From Streptomyces aurantiacus (GTDB lineage Bacteria > Actinomycetota > Actinomycetes > Streptomycetales > Streptomycetaceae), in contig NZ_CP114283.1 of the NCBI RefSeq assembly GCF_027107535.1, positions 372,001 through 436,000 on the forward strand: DNA of 64,000 nucleotides, read 5' to 3'. Shown here one piece after another: positions 8,191 to 17,544 of this stretch. The notes below the pieces were generated by a model. That model made no database searches, was not told where the DNA came from, and saw only the letters and a program-made list of their open reading frames with translations. Each line of letters begins with the position of its first letter. Positions within the stretch are counted from its first letter, which is position 1. The position numbers were made by a program, and so were the translations under genes.

Positions 8191-9645
8191 GTGTCCAAAT
8201 CGCCGGTGAGAGCACAGGCCAAGGGGGCTGGACGGGTGGTTGTACGTCGCAATTCCGCTGTGGGCGAACAGGGCTCCGACGGAACGAAGAAAACGACAAA
8301 AGCGGCAGCGGCGAAGCCGGCGAGGAGCGCGGCGGGGGCCGCGGGGAAGGCGGTCGGGGCCGCGGCCTCGGAGATGGCCGCGGCCGCGAGGAAGGCTGCC
8401 GTCGCCAAGAAGGCCGCCGCCGCGAAGAGGACCGCCAAGGGCAGCGCCGGGAGCGGCACCGGGACGAGCGCACCGTCCAAGGCGGCCGCCAAGAAGACTG
8501 CGGCATCCGGGACGGCCGCGAGGAAGGCTGCGGCGTCGAAGGCCGCCGCCAAGAAGGTCCCGGCGTCCAGGACGCCCGCCAAGAAGGCCGTGCCGGCCGA
8601 GGGGCTCACGCCCGCCGAGAAGGTCGCGGTGCCCCAGGCGGCCGTGACGAGGAGCGCGGCTGCGAAGGCGCCCGCCGCGAAGGCCACATCCGCCAAGAAG
8701 GCCGTGCCCGCCAAGAAGCTCACGCCGGCCAAGAAGTCGGCGCCCGCCGAGAAGTCCGCCTCCGTGAAGAAAGCCGTGCCTGCCGAAGTGAGCCCCGCCC
8801 GAGTCGCCCCCGCCAAGCCTCCCCGCGGTGAGTCGCACACGGCTCTCGTCCGGCGGGCCCGGCGTATCGACCGTGAACTCGCCGAGGTGTACCCGTACGC
8901 CCACCCGGAGCTGGACTTCGAGAACCCGTTCCAGTTGGTGATCGCCACCGTCCTGTCGGCGCAGACGACCGACCTGAGGGTGAACCAGACGACGCCGGCG
9001 CTCTTCGCGAAGTACCCCACGCCCGAGGACCTGGCGGCGGCCGACCCGGAGGAGGTCGAGGAGATCCTCCGGCCGACCGGGTTCTTCCGGGCCAAGACCA
9101 AGTCGGTGATAGGCCTCTCCAGAGCCCTGCGGGACGACTTCGGGGGCGAGGTCCCGGGCCGGCTCGAAGACCTGGTCAAGCTGCCCGGTGTCGGCCGCAA
9201 GACCGCCTTCGTGGTCCTCGGGAACGCCTTCGGCCGCCCCGGCATCACCGTGGACACCCACTTCCAGCGGCTCGTACGGCGCTGGCAGTGGACCGACGCG
9301 AAGGAGCCGGACAAGATCGAGGCGGCCGTCGGCGAGCTCTTCCCGAAGACCGGGTGGACGATGCTGTCGCACCACGTGATCTTCCACGGCCGCCGTATCT
9401 GCCACGCCCGCAAACCCGCCTGCGGCGCCTGCCCGATCGCTCCGCTCTGCCCGGCGTACGGGGAGGGCGAGACGGACCCGGACAAGGCGAAGAAGCTCCT
9501 GAAGTACGAGAAGGGCGGCTTCCCGGGCCAGCGCCTCAACCCTCCGCAGGCGTACCTGGACGCGGGCGGCATCCCCGCACCGCCGCTCGGTGCGCCCGGG
9601 GCCGGTTCACCCGTGTCGGGTTCACCCGCGCGGGGCACCGGATGA
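8191..9645 (+). CDS. nth: Endonuclease III with long histone-H1-like N-terminal tail
   Basis: This 484-residue protein has two parts. Residues 1 to about 211 are almost only Lys, Ala, Pro, Thr and Ser with repeated AAKK/AKKA units, like the tail of histone H1. Residues about 212-484 form a complete endonuclease [12 protein letters not shown] helix-hairpin-helix with catalytic K337, VDTH with catalytic D355, and a [4Fe-4S] cluster loop C404-X6-C411-X2-C414-X5-C420. Nth removes oxidised pyrimidines and nicks abasic sites. The E. coli enzyme is only about 211 residues, so the tail roughly doubles it. The GTG start at 8191 lacks an obvious ribosome binding site, and a downstream start is possible, but GC3 bias is maintained through the tail. 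Confidence 0.92.
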   Translation: MSKSPVRAQAKGAGRVVVRRNSAVGEQGSDGTKKTTKAAAAKPARSAAGAAGKAVGAAASEMAAAARKAAVAKKAAAAKRTAKGSAGSGTGTSAPSKAAAKKTAASGTAARKAAASKAAAKKVPASRTPAKKAVPAEGLTPAEKVAVPQAAVTRSAAAKAPAAKATSAKKAVPAKKLTPAKKSAPAEKSASVKKAVPAEVSPARVAPAKPPRGESHTALVRRARRIDRELAEVYPYAHPELDFENPFQLVIATVLSAQTTDLRVNQTTPALFAKYPTPEDLAAADPEEVEEILRPTGFFRAKTKSVIGLSRALRDDFGGEVPGRLEDLVKLPGVGRKTAFVVLGNAFGRPGITVDTHFQRLVRRWQWTDAKEPDKIEAAVGELFPKTGWTMLSHHVIFHGRRICHARKPACGACPIAPLCPAYGEGETDPDKAKKLLKYEKGGFPGQRLNPPQAYLDAGGIPAPPLGAPGAGSPVSGSPARGTG

Positions 9646-9697
9646 CGGAACGATCTGCGGACCCGCGGGCGTTGAGATCAGCAGAACGGGGGTGGCG

Positions 9698-10402
9698 ATG
9701 ACGCGCGCGAGCCACACGCACGACATGCAGGACGGCGATCTGGCCCTGACCAAGGCCGGGCTGCCCGGGTGGCTGGACCCGGTGGTGCGCGCCGTCGAGA
9801 CGGTCCAGCCGCGCCAGCTGAGCCGCTTCCTGCCCCCGGAGGACGGGGCGGGACGCCAGTCGGCCGTACTGATCCTGTTCGGCGAGGGCGACCGCGGCCC
9901 CGAGCTGCTGCTCATGGAGCGCGCCAGCTCCCTCAGGTCGCACGCCGGGCAGCCGTCCTTCCCGGGCGGCGCCCTCGACCCCGAGGACGGCGACCCGAAG
10001 ACCGACGGGCCGCTGCGGGCCGCTCTCCGCGAGGCCGAGGAGGAGACCGGGCTCGACCCCCGGGGCGTCCAGCTCTTCGGCGTGCTCCCGACGCTCTACA
10101 TCCCGGTGAGCGGCTTCGTGGTCGCCCCGGTCCTCGGCTGGTGGCGCGAGCCGACACCGGTCGGCGTGGTCGATCCGAACGAGACCGCGAGGGTCTTCAC
10201 CGTGCCCGTGGCGGATCTCACGGACCCGGCCAACCGCGCGACGGCGGTCCACCCCAGCGGCCACCGAGGTCCGGCATTCCTGGTCGAATCAGCCCTGGTC
10301 TGGGGCTTCACGGCCGGAATCATCGACCGCCTGCTGCACTACGCGAACTGGGAGCGACCGTGGGACCGCGACAAGCAGGTCCCGCTCGACTGGCGCGCAT
10401 GA
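9698..10402 (+). CDS. Nudix hydrolase, CoA pyrophosphatase type
   Basis: This 234-residue protein combines the UPF0035/CoA-pyrophosphatase signature (LLMERASSLRSHAGQPSFPGG, about residues 71-91) with a standard Nudix box (GALDPEDGD... REAEEETG). Members cleave CoA or its derivatives to 4'-phosphopantetheine and 3',5'-ADP. The ATG at 9698 is preceded by GGGGGTGG; another ATG at 9725 would also preserve the domain. It lies 52 bases after nth in the same direction and just upstream of the MarP-like gene, the order seen in mycobacteria (nth, Nudix, marP). Confidence 0.87.
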   Translation: MTRASHTHDMQDGDLALTKAGLPGWLDPVVRAVETVQPRQLSRFLPPEDGAGRQSAVLILFGEGDRGPELLLMERASSLRSHAGQPSFPGGALDPEDGDPKTDGPLRAALREAEEETGLDPRGVQLFGVLPTLYIPVSGFVVAPVLGWWREPTPVGVVDPNETARVFTVPVADLTDPANRATAVHPSGHRGPAFLVESALVWGFTAGIIDRLLHYANWERPWDRDKQVPLDWRA

Positions 10403-10510
10403 CAGGGTGGCACCTGTGCTGTGTCCTCCCGGGAGGCTCTTCGCCCCCCTGCGGCCGGCCCTCCGGCCAGGACGCGGCAACCGCAAAGTGATGAGGCGAG
10501 GCTCGAAGCA

Positions 10511-11710
10511 GTGAACGTGCTGGACATCCTGTTGCTGGTCGCCGCCGTGTGGTTCGCGATCGTGGGCTATCGCCAGGGTTTCGTCGTCGGCATCCTGTCG
10601 GTGATCGGTTTCCTGGGTGGTGGCCTCGTCGCCGTCTACCTCCTGCCCGTCGTCTGGGGAGCGGTGACGGACGACGCGCAGGTGGGCACGACCGCCGCCG
10701 TCGTCGCCGTGGTCGTGGTGATCGTCTGTGCCTCGATCGGCCAGGCCCTCACCACCCACCTCGGCAACAAACTGCGGCGGTACATCACCTGGTCCCCGGC
10801 CCGCGCCCTGGACGCCACGGGCGGCGCCCTCGTCAACGTCGTGGCGATGCTCCTCGTCGCCTGGCTGATCTGCTCGGCCCTGGCCGGCACGACGCTGCCG
10901 ACCCTCGGCAAGGAGGTCCGCGGCTCCAAGGTGATGCTCAGCGTGGACAGGGCCCTGCCCGCCCAGGCCGACACCTGGTTCGCGGACTTCTCCTCGGTCC
11001 TCGCCCAGAACGGCTTCCCGCAGGTCTTCAGCCCCTTCTCGGACGAGCAGATCGACCCGGTGGACCCGCCCGACCCGGCCCTCGCGACGAGTCCGGTGGC
11101 CGCCCGCGCCCAGCGCTCCATCGTCAAGGTCACCGGCACCGCCCAGAGTTGCGGCAAGGTGCTCGAAGGCACCGGTTTCGTCTTCGACAAGCGCCGCGTG
11201 ATGACCAACGCCCATGTGGTGGGCGGCGTGGACGAGCCGTACGTCCAGATAGGCGGAGAGGGCAAGCGGTACGCGTCCAAGGTCGTGCTCTACGACTGGG
11301 AGCGCGACATCGCCGTGCTGGACGTGCCCGATCTGGACGCGCCCGTCCTGCAGTTCGCCACCCGGGAGGCGTCGAGGGGGGACGGCGCGATCGTCGCGGG
11401 CTTCCCGGAGAACGGCTCGTACACGATCAACGCGGCGCGGGTCCGCGGCCCCATCACCGCGAACGGCCCGGACATCTACCACCGGGGCACCGTGGAGCGG
11501 AAGGTGTACTCGCTGTTCGCGACCGTGCGCCAGGGCAACTCGGGCGGCCCGCTGCTCACGCCGGACGGCAAGGTGTACGGCGTGGTGTTCGCGAAGTCCC
11601 TCGACGACGACGACACGGGGTACGCGCTCACCGTGGACGAGGTCCGGGAGGACATCGCCAAGGGCCGCACCGCCAACCAGCAGGTGGACAGCGACAGTTG
11701 CGCGCTCTAG
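10511..11710 (+). CDS. MarP-like membrane-anchored serine protease
   Basis: This 399-residue protein has four N-terminal membrane helices within residues 3-135 (CvpA/colicin-V-like part), then a periplasm-side trypsin-like domain. The catalytic triad is visible: H235 in TNAHVVGG, D266 in ERDIAVLD and S344 in GNSGGP. These positions nearly coincide with those reported for M. tuberculosis MarP (235, 264, 343), the acid-resistance protease. Two cysteines in the protease part (SCGK at about 213 and SCAL at the end) are placed to form the activity-controlling disulfide of that family. The GTG start follows GAGGCGAGG. A strong hairpin terminates the unit one base after the stop. Confidence 0.92.
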   Translation: MNVLDILLLVAAVWFAIVGYRQGFVVGILSVIGFLGGGLVAVYLLPVVWGAVTDDAQVGTTAAVVAVVVVIVCASIGQALTTHLGNKLRRYITWSPARALDATGGALVNVVAMLLVAWLICSALAGTTLPTLGKEVRGSKVMLSVDRALPAQADTWFADFSSVLAQNGFPQVFSPFSDEQIDPVDPPDPALATSPVAARAQRSIVKVTGTAQSCGKVLEGTGFVFDKRRVMTNAHVVGGVDEPYVQIGGEGKRYASKVVLYDWERDIAVLDVPDLDAPVLQFATREASRGDGAIVAGFPENGSYTINAARVRGPITANGPDIYHRGTVERKVYSLFATVRQGNSGGPLLTPDGKVYGVVFAKSLDDDDTGYALTVDEVREDIAKGRTANQQVDSDSCAL

Positions 11711-11735
11711 CCGTCCGCCGGGCACCGGCGGACGG
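11711..11735 (+). terminator. Terminator after MarP-like gene
   Basis: A perfect 11-bp stem pairs CCGTCCGCCGG (11711-11721) with CCGGCGGACGG (11725-11735) around a three-base loop, directly after the stop codon. Confidence 0.8.
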
Positions 11736-11786
11736 GACCGGCCCGGCGCCGGTCACGAGGCGAACGCGGGTGAGGTCCTGAGCGGC

Positions 11787-11966
11787 TCAGTCGCGGGGAT
11801 GGCGCAGGCGGGCCGAGACCCAGCGGGCCCGGCGCCTCAGAATGCGCGGGATTCCCAGCCGGGGATCCGTGCCCTGCAACTGCGGGGCGCCCCTCCGGTG
11901 GGAGCTCAGCCCGCCGGCCGAGCGGCGGTTGCGTGCTGCGTCACTGTAGTCGTGCGTCCAGCCCAT
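11787..11966 (-). CDS. Small basic hypothetical protein (59 aa)
   Basis: This short reading frame encodes MGWTHDYSDAARNRRSAGG followed by a very Arg-rich C-terminal half ending RARWVSARLRHPRD. It has no membrane segment and no cysteines. GC3 is high and an AGAGG lies about twelve bases upstream of the ATG at 11964-11966. Similar small proteins are, as far as I recall, conserved at this place in other streptomycetes, but I recognise no domain. A longer in-frame start exists upstream (ORF to 12083) but its Gly/Trp-rich leader looks non-coding. Function unknown; the charge suggests nucleic acid or membrane-surface binding. Confidence 0.55.
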   Translation of the reverse strand: MGWTHDYSDAARNRRSAGGLSSHRRGAPQLQGTDPRLGIPRILRRRARWVSARLRHPRD

Positions 11967-12153
11967 ACCCCGACCTCTGCCCCAGCCCCAAGGTCCATAA
12001 CCGCCCCCACGCCCCCCAATTGGCCTATGCGCGAGGCAAGTGGCGTTCGTAGGACAGGCGTTCCTGAGGCCCGTGGGACGCACGGTACGAAGGGCGGCCG
12101 CGGGTGCCCCCGGACCTGCGGTGCAGCGGCACCGGGCCCGCGGTGCGGCGGCT

Positions 12154-13116
12154 TCAGCGGTCCGGCTCGGGGTCCTTCAGCCAGTTCACCAGTTCGGTGG
12201 AGAAAGCCACCGGGTCCTCCTCGTGCGGAAAGTGCCCGAGCCCGTCGAACAGCCGCCAGCGGTACGGCGCTTCGACGTACTCCCCGGACCCGGCCGCGCT
12301 CCGCGTGCGCATGACCGGGTCGAGCGATCCGTGCAGATGCAGCGTCGGCACCCGCACCGGCCGCTTCATGCGCCGGTTGAACTGGATGCCGTCGGGGCGG
12401 GCCATCGAGCGGACCATCCACCGGTACGGCTCGACCGAGCAGTGCGCGGTCGAGGGGATGAGCATGGCCCGCCGGTACGTCTCCACGGCGTCGTCCTCCG
12501 GCAGCCGCGGCCCCGACCAGTCCCGGACGAGCCGGCCGACCAGGGCGCCCTCGTCGGCGACGAGTTGACGCTCCGGGACCCAGGGCCGCTGGAAGCCCCA
12601 GACGTACGAACCCGCCGCGGTCTGCTTCATGTCCGAGAGCATCGCCGAGCGCCAGCGCCGGGGATGCGGCATCGAGGAGACCACGAGCCGGCGCACCAGC
12701 TTGGGGCGCATCACGGCCGCCGTCCACGCCAGGTAGCCGCCGAGGTCGTGGCCGACGAGCGCCGCGTCGGGCTCGCCGAGGGACCGTACGACCCCGGTGA
12801 CGTCCAGCGCGAGGTTCGCGGGGTCGTAGCCGCGTGGTGTGCGGTCGCTGCCGCCGACGCCCCGCAGGTCCATCGCGACCGCGCGGAAGCCCGCGTCGGC
12901 GAGCGCCACCATCTGATGCCGCCAGGCCCACCAGAACTGCGGGAAGCCGTGCAGCAGCAGGACCAGGGGCCCGTCGCCCATCTCGGCGATGTGGAAGCGC
13001 GCGCCGTTCGCGGCGACGTCCCGGTGGGTCACCTGCCCGCCGGGGACGTCCAGCCGTACGACCGAGGTGGGTTGCGCCGAGGGTGATTGCCCCGCAGGGA
13101 GGGAGGAGCCCGTCAT
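12154..13116 (-). CDS. Alpha/beta hydrolase, epoxide hydrolase-like
   Basis: This 320-residue alpha/beta hydrolase has the oxyanion-hole HGFP at residues 56-59. Its nucleophile elbow is GHDLGG, so the nucleophile is Asp124 rather than serine, as in soluble epoxide hydrolases and haloalkane dehalogenases. The catalytic base is probably the histidine in LGHFPHEE near residue 297, with an acid in the SLDP segment before it. It is the positional counterpart of mycobacterial ephE, next to a holin-like gene. The start overlaps the stop of that upstream gene (ATGA), so the two are coupled. The physiological epoxide is unknown. Confidence 0.85.
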   Translation of the reverse strand: MTGSSLPAGQSPSAQPTSVVRLDVPGGQVTHRDVAANGARFHIAEMGDGPLVLLLHGFPQFWWAWRHQMVALADAGFRAVAMDLRGVGGSDRTPRGYDPANLALDVTGVVRSLGEPDAALVGHDLGGYLAWTAAVMRPKLVRRLVVSSMPHPRRWRSAMLSDMKQTAAGSYVWGFQRPWVPERQLVADEGALVGRLVRDWSGPRLPEDDAVETYRRAMLIPSTAHCSVEPYRWMVRSMARPDGIQFNRRMKRPVRVPTLHLHGSLDPVMRTRSAAGSGEYVEAPYRWRLFDGLGHFPHEEDPVAFSTELVNWLKDPEPDR

Positions 13117-13601
13117 GAGGACGAGCGTGCCACAGCCTCGACTCCGTCACCGACCCGGTCCGCCGCGGTCACCTGACGGGGGTGCGGCTTGACGTTCTGC
13201 AGTACGGCTGCCGATTCCTTGACCGAGGCCGCGGTCTTCTGCGGGCCCTTCCCCTTCTTGGCCTTCTTCGCGAAGACCACGCCGATCAGCACGAGCACCC
13301 CGGCGACCAGGACGTTCGCCGCGAACGACAGCAGGAAGCAGACGGCCAGGTTCCAGTCGCTCCAGGTGCGGATGGCGTACGCCAGGGCGAAGCTCAGCAT
13401 CGGCAGGGAGAAGATCAGTACCGCGCCGGCCGCCGAGAAGGCGCCACCGCCGACCGCCCCGCGCTTGACGTCCCGCTTGAGCTGCGCTTTCGCCAGCGCG
13501 ATCTCGTCGTGCACCAGTGCGGACATCTCGGTTGTCGCCGAGGCGACCAGCTGGCCGATGCTGCGTTCGGCGCCGACCGGGCTGCCGTCGGGTGCGCTCA
13601 T
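13113..13601 (-). CDS. Holin-X/phage-holin-superfamily III membrane protein
   Basis: This 162-residue protein starts with an amphipathic segment (ATTEMSALVHDEIALAKAQLKRDVK) typical of the actinobacterial Holin-X (DUF1469-like) family. Two membrane helices follow at about 50-75 and 85-110, then a Lys-rich cytoplasmic tail (AKKAKKGKGPQK). Despite the name there is no phage context; family members are ordinary chromosomal membrane proteins of unknown role. Its stop overlaps the hydrolase start, as in the mycobacterial Rv3669-Rv3670 pair. Confidence 0.83.
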   Translation of the reverse strand: MSAPDGSPVGAERSIGQLVASATTEMSALVHDEIALAKAQLKRDVKRGAVGGGAFSAAGAVLIFSLPMLSFALAYAIRTWSDWNLAVCFLLSFAANVLVAGVLVLIGVVFAKKAKKGKGPQKTAASVKESAAVLQNVKPHPRQVTAADRVGDGVEAVARSSS

Positions 13602-13735
13602 CGCGTTCTCCCTGTTGTCTTGTCGCCGTTGTCTTGTCGTCGTCGCTTCGGCGCCGTGGGCGTCATGCGTACGTGTCGGACCGTACGTGCCGGGCCGGGT
13701 CTTGCGCCCGTACGTATCGGACCGTGCGTGTCAGA

Positions 13736-15208
13736 TCATGCCGGACCGTCGTGCTCCCCGCCTGCCCCGCCCGTCACTTCGGCAAGCCTTCGGTGCTCGG
13801 CGGCTTTTCGTTCGTAGATCTCGGCCATGCGCAGGTGGTAGGCCGGGTCGTCCTGTTCGTAGATGTCGGGGACGCCGGAGAGGTCCTCGTCGCGCTCCTC
13901 GTCCTCCCACAGCCTGCGGTACTTGGCGTTGCGCATCTTCAGCAGGACCCCCGACAGAACGGCCGCGATCAGGGAGCCCGTCAGGACGGCGGCCTTGACC
14001 TCGTCGGTGAGCGCGGCGTCGTCCGCGAAGGCGAGTTCGCCGATGAGCAGCGACACCGTGAAGCCGATGCCCGCGAGTGAGGCCACCGCGAAGACGTCCG
14101 GCCAGGCGAGGTCGTCGGAGAGCGACGCCCTGGTGAAGCGGGCCGTCAGCCACGTACCGCCGAAGATCCCTACCGTCTTGCCGACGACGAGACCGAGGAC
14201 GACGCCGAGGGTCTCCGGATGGGTGAACACGTCGCCGAGCGCGCCGCCCGACACCGCGACCCCGGCGCTGAACAGCGCGAACAGGGGTACGGCGAGGCCG
14301 GCCGACAGGGGACGTACGAGGTGTTCGATGTGCTCGCCGGGCGAGTGCTCCTCGCCCTCGTCCTTGCGGGTGGTGCAGCGCAGCATCAGGCCCATCGCGA
14401 CGCCGGCGACGGTGGCGTGGACGCCGCTGTTGTACATCAGACCCCAGATGACCAGGGCGAGCGGCACGTACACGTACCAGCCGCGTACCTCCTTGCGCAG
14501 CAGCAGCCAGAAGACGGCGAGGCCGACGGCGGCGCCGCCCAGCGCCGGGAAGTTCAGGTCGTCGGTGAAGAAGACGGCGATGATCAGGATCGCGAAGAGG
14601 TCGTCGACGACGGCGAGCGTGAGCAGGAAGGCGCGCAGGGCGCTCGGCAGCGACGTGCCGAGGACGGCGAGGACGGCCAGCGCGAAGGCGATGTCGGTCG
14701 CGGTGGGTACGGCCCAGCCGGCGAGCGAGCCGCCGCCGGTGACGTTGACCAGGGTGTAGACGAGCGCCGGCACGGCCATCCCGCAGAGGGCGGCGACGAC
14801 CGGGAGCGCGGCGGCCCGCGGGTCCTTGAGGTCACCGGCGACCAGTTCGCGCTTGAGCTCGACGCCGGCGACGAAGAAGAAGACCGCGAGGAGCCCGTCG
14901 GCCGCCCAGTGCTCGACGGAGAGGTTCAGGCCGAGTGCGGCAGGACCGACATGGAGGTCGCGGACGGACTCGTAACTCTCCCGGACGGGGGAGTTCGCCC
15001 AGATCAGTGCGGCGACGGCGGCGATGAGCAGGAGGACGCCGCCGACCGTCTCGGTGCGCAGCGCGTCGGCGACGAAGGTCCGCTCGGGCAGTGAGAGCCG
15101 GCCGAGGGCCTTGTGGTTCCTGGTGGAACGGCCGTCTTCGCCGGGAGTGGGGGAGGGGGCGGGCGCGGGCACGGGGTCGACCTCCGGTCGGTGGGCAGGG
15201 CTGAGCAC
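13736..15208 (-). CDS. nhaA: Na+/H+ antiporter NhaA
   Basis: This is an NhaA-family antiporter with about eleven to twelve membrane helices. It exchanges cytoplasmic sodium for external protons. The ion-binding aspartate pair is in LAVVDDLFAI; GWAVPTATDIAFALAVLA and GIGFTVSLLIG are family signatures. An N-terminal Pro-rich extension of about 45 residues and a charged cytoplasmic C-terminal tail of about 70 residues are added to the usual ~390-residue core. The start is uncertain: I use the GTG at 15206-15208 (490 aa), whereas an ATG at 15307 would give 523 aa but would place a strong hairpin inside the coding region. It lies downstream of acs on the same strand, behind a terminator. Confidence 0.9.
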   Translation of the reverse strand: MLSPAHRPEVDPVPAPAPSPTPGEDGRSTRNHKALGRLSLPERTFVADALRTETVGGVLLLIAAVAALIWANSPVRESYESVRDLHVGPAALGLNLSVEHWAADGLLAVFFFVAGVELKRELVAGDLKDPRAAALPVVAALCGMAVPALVYTLVNVTGGGSLAGWAVPTATDIAFALAVLAVLGTSLPSALRAFLLTLAVVDDLFAILIIAVFFTDDLNFPALGGAAVGLAVFWLLLRKEVRGWYVYVPLALVIWGLMYNSGVHATVAGVAMGLMLRCTTRKDEGEEHSPGEHIEHLVRPLSAGLAVPLFALFSAGVAVSGGALGDVFTHPETLGVVLGLVVGKTVGIFGGTWLTARFTRASLSDDLAWPDVFAVASLAGIGFTVSLLIGELAFADDAALTDEVKAAVLTGSLIAAVLSGVLLKMRNAKYRRLWEDEERDEDLSGVPDIYEQDDPAYHLRMAEIYERKAAEHRRLAEVTGGAGGEHDGPA

Positions 15209-15245
15209 ATGCCGACCAGACTTCCCGGCGCACCTATGAAGCTCT

Positions 15246-15274
15246 GGAGAACTCCGGGACCCCGGAGGTTCTCC
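15246..15274 (-). other. Bulged hairpin upstream of nhaA
   Basis: GGAGAAC+TCCGGG (15246-15258) pairs with CCCGGA+GTTCTCC (15261-15274), 13 base pairs with one bulged G. It lies 38 bases before the chosen nhaA start, in the probable leader or promoter region. Confidence 0.6.
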
Positions 15275-15351
15275 TGTCGCGTTGTTGACGTTCCTGAGCC
15301 TACCCAAGGTACGGCCGGGTCGATCCGGTGATCTTCACGGTAGACGTGGAA

Positions 15352-15384
15352 GGGGCACCCGGCGCGTCCTGCGCCGGGTGCCCC
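15352..15384 (-). terminator. Terminator after acetyl-CoA synthetase gene
   Basis: A perfect 14-bp stem pairs GGGGCACCCGGCGC (15352-15365) with its complement at 15371-15384 around a five-base loop, 13 bases past the acs stop. Confidence 0.85.
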
Positions 15385-15397
15385 GCAGTGCTGTGGG

Positions 15398-17353
15398 TCA
15401 GTCCTCGCTGGGCGCTGCCGGGAGCTTCGTCTGGATGAGGTCCATCACCGTCGAGTCCGTGAGCGTGGTGACGTCACCGAGCTGGCGGTTCTCGGCGACG
15501 TCGCGCAGCAGCCGGCGCATGATCTTGCCGGAACGGGTCTTGGGCAGCTCCGCCACCGGAAGGATCCGCTTCGGCTTGGCGATGGGGCCGAGGACCGTCC
15601 CGACGTGGCTCCGCAGCTCACCCACGAGGGTCTCGGTCTCCGTCGCCGTGCCGCGCAGGATCACGAAGGCCACGATCGCCTGGCCGGTCGTCTCGTCGGC
15701 CGCGCCCACGACCGCCGCCTCGGCGACCGAGGGGTGGGAGACGAGCGCGGACTCGACCTCGGTGGTCGAGATGTTGTGCCCGGACACGAGCATCACGTCG
15801 TCCACCCGGCCGAGCAGCCAGATGTCGCCGTCCTCGTCCTTCTTGGCGCCGTCACCCGCGAAGTACTTGCCCTCGAAGCGCGACCAGTAGGTGTCGATGA
15901 ACCGCTGGTCGTCACCCCAGATGGTGCGCAGCATCGACGGCCACGGCTCGGTCAGGACGAGGTAGCCGCCGCCTCCGTCGGGCACTTCCCGCGCCTCGTC
16001 GTCGACGACGGTCGCCGAGATGCCCGGCAGTGCCCGCTGGGCGGACCCCGGCTTGGTCTCGGTCACACCCGGCAGCGGCGAGATCATCATCGAGCCGGTC
16101 TCGGTCTGCCACCAGGTGTCCACGATCGGGGTGCGGTCGCCGCCGATGTGCTTGCGGTACCAGATCCATGCCTCGGGGTTGATCGGCTCACCCACGGAGC
16201 CGAGGACCCTGAGCGAGGACAGGTCGAACTTCGCGGGGATGTCGTCGCCCCACTTCATGAACGTACGAATGGCCGTCGGAGCCGTGTAGAGGATCGTCAC
16301 GCCGTACTTCTGGATGATCTCCCAGAAGCGCCCCTGGTGCGGGGTGTCGGGCGTGCCCTCGTACATCACCTGGGTCGCGCCGTTCGCCAGCGGCCCGTAC
16401 GTGATGTAGGAGTGCCCGGTGACCCAGCCGATGTCGGCCGTGCACCAGTAGACGTCGGTCTCCGGCTTGAGGTCGAAGACCGAGTGGTGCGTGTACGCGG
16501 TCTGCGTGAGGTATCCGCCGGAGGTGTGCAGGATGCCCTTCGGCTTACCTGTCGTCCCCGAGGTGTAGAGGATGAACAGCGGGTGCTCGGCGTCGAACGC
16601 CTCGGGCGTGTGCTCGGCGGGCTGCTTCTGCGTGATCTCGTGCCACCAGACGTCACGCCCCTCGGTCCAGGCGACCTCCTGGCCCGTACGGCGCACGACG
16701 AGCACCTTGTCCACGCCGTCGACCCGGGAGACCGCCTCGTCAACGGCCGGCTTGAGGGCGGCCGGCTTGCCGCGCCGGTAGCCGCCGTCCGAGGTGATGA
16801 CCAGTTTGGCGTCGGCGTCCTGGATGCGGGTGGCGATGGCGTCGGCGGAGAAGCCGCCGAAGACCACGGAGTGCGCGGCGCCGATCCGGGCGCAGGCCAG
16901 CATCGAGATGACGGCCTCGGGAATCATCGGCAGGTAGACGGCGACCCGGTCGCCCTTCCCGACTCCCAGTTCCGTCAGGGCGTTGGCGGCCCTGGAGACC
17001 TCTTCCTTGAGCTCGGCGTAGGTGATGGTGCGGCTGTCACCCGGCTCGCCCTCGAAGTGGATGGCGACGCGGTCGCCGTGCCCGGCCTCGACGTGCCGGT
17101 CCACGCAGTTGTACGCGACGTTGAGCTTGCCGTCCTTGAACCACTTCGCGAACGGCGGGTTCGACCAGTCCAGGGTCTCGGTCGGTTCGGTGGCCCAGGT
17201 CAGCCGGCGTGCCTGCTCGGCCCAGAAGCCGAGCCTGTCAGCCTTGGCCTGCTCGTACGCCTCCGCCGTGACGTTGGCGTTCGCGGCCAGGTCGGCGGGC
17301 GGCGCGAACCTGCGTTCTTCCTTGAGCAGGTTGGCCAGGCTTTCGTTGCTCAC
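15398..17353 (-). CDS. acs: Acetyl-CoA synthetase
   Basis: This 651-residue enzyme, the standard Acs length, makes acetyl-CoA from acetate, ATP and CoA via acetyl-AMP. It contains the adenylate-forming core [20 protein letters not shown], the WWQTETG motif that closes the acetate pocket, SGHNIST, and the C-terminal [11 protein letters not shown] motif, whose lysine is the acetylation switch in homologues. The GTG at 17351-17353 is chosen because AAGGGAG lies six bases upstream and the family length fits. Upstream is a DasR-like site. In the same direction nhaA follows, but a strong terminator separates them. Confidence 0.97.
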   Translation of the reverse strand: MSNESLANLLKEERRFAPPADLAANANVTAEAYEQAKADRLGFWAEQARRLTWATEPTETLDWSNPPFAKWFKDGKLNVAYNCVDRHVEAGHGDRVAIHFEGEPGDSRTITYAELKEEVSRAANALTELGVGKGDRVAVYLPMIPEAVISMLACARIGAAHSVVFGGFSADAIATRIQDADAKLVITSDGGYRRGKPAALKPAVDEAVSRVDGVDKVLVVRRTGQEVAWTEGRDVWWHEITQKQPAEHTPEAFDAEHPLFILYTSGTTGKPKGILHTSGGYLTQTAYTHHSVFDLKPETDVYWCTADIGWVTGHSYITYGPLANGATQVMYEGTPDTPHQGRFWEIIQKYGVTILYTAPTAIRTFMKWGDDIPAKFDLSSLRVLGSVGEPINPEAWIWYRKHIGGDRTPIVDTWWQTETGSMMISPLPGVTETKPGSAQRALPGISATVVDDEAREVPDGGGGYLVLTEPWPSMLRTIWGDDQRFIDTYWSRFEGKYFAGDGAKKDEDGDIWLLGRVDDVMLVSGHNISTTEVESALVSHPSVAEAAVVGAADETTGQAIVAFVILRGTATETETLVGELRSHVGTVLGPIAKPKRILPVAELPKTRSGKIMRRLLRDVAENRQLGDVTTLTDSTVMDLIQTKLPAAPSED

Positions 17354-17449
17354 GACATCTCCCTTACGGTGCTGGGCCGGTGGGCGACCGTTGTGTCCCA
17401 GGCCACAGCTCATCAGACGCGGGCCCCTGGTGACAAGGGCCGTCCGAGA

Positions 17450-17465
17450 ATTGGTTTAGACCTGT
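17450..17465. promoter_or_regulatory. DasR-type dre-like element upstream of acs
   Basis: ATTGGTTTAGACCTGT matches 13 of 16 positions of the dre consensus ACTGGTCTAGACCAGT as I recall it. It is 97 bases upstream of the acs start codon, in the place expected for a repressor or activator site. Binding is inferred only. Confidence 0.4.
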
Positions 17466-17544
17466 TCCCGGGGTCGTGTGTGCGTGTGGCCCGCCCGCGG
17501 ACACGGGGGGCCACTCGTTTCCACGGACGCGGGACGGGAGCGGT

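Noticed and set aside
8080..9638. Long minus-strand frames of up to 486 codons opposite nth
   Set aside because: They mirror the Lys/Ala repeats of nth and have no domain, start signal or correct GC3 bias.
13113..13601. Holin-like protein as a prophage marker
   Set aside because: The Holin-X family is a normal chromosomal actinobacterial membrane family, and no other phage gene is present.
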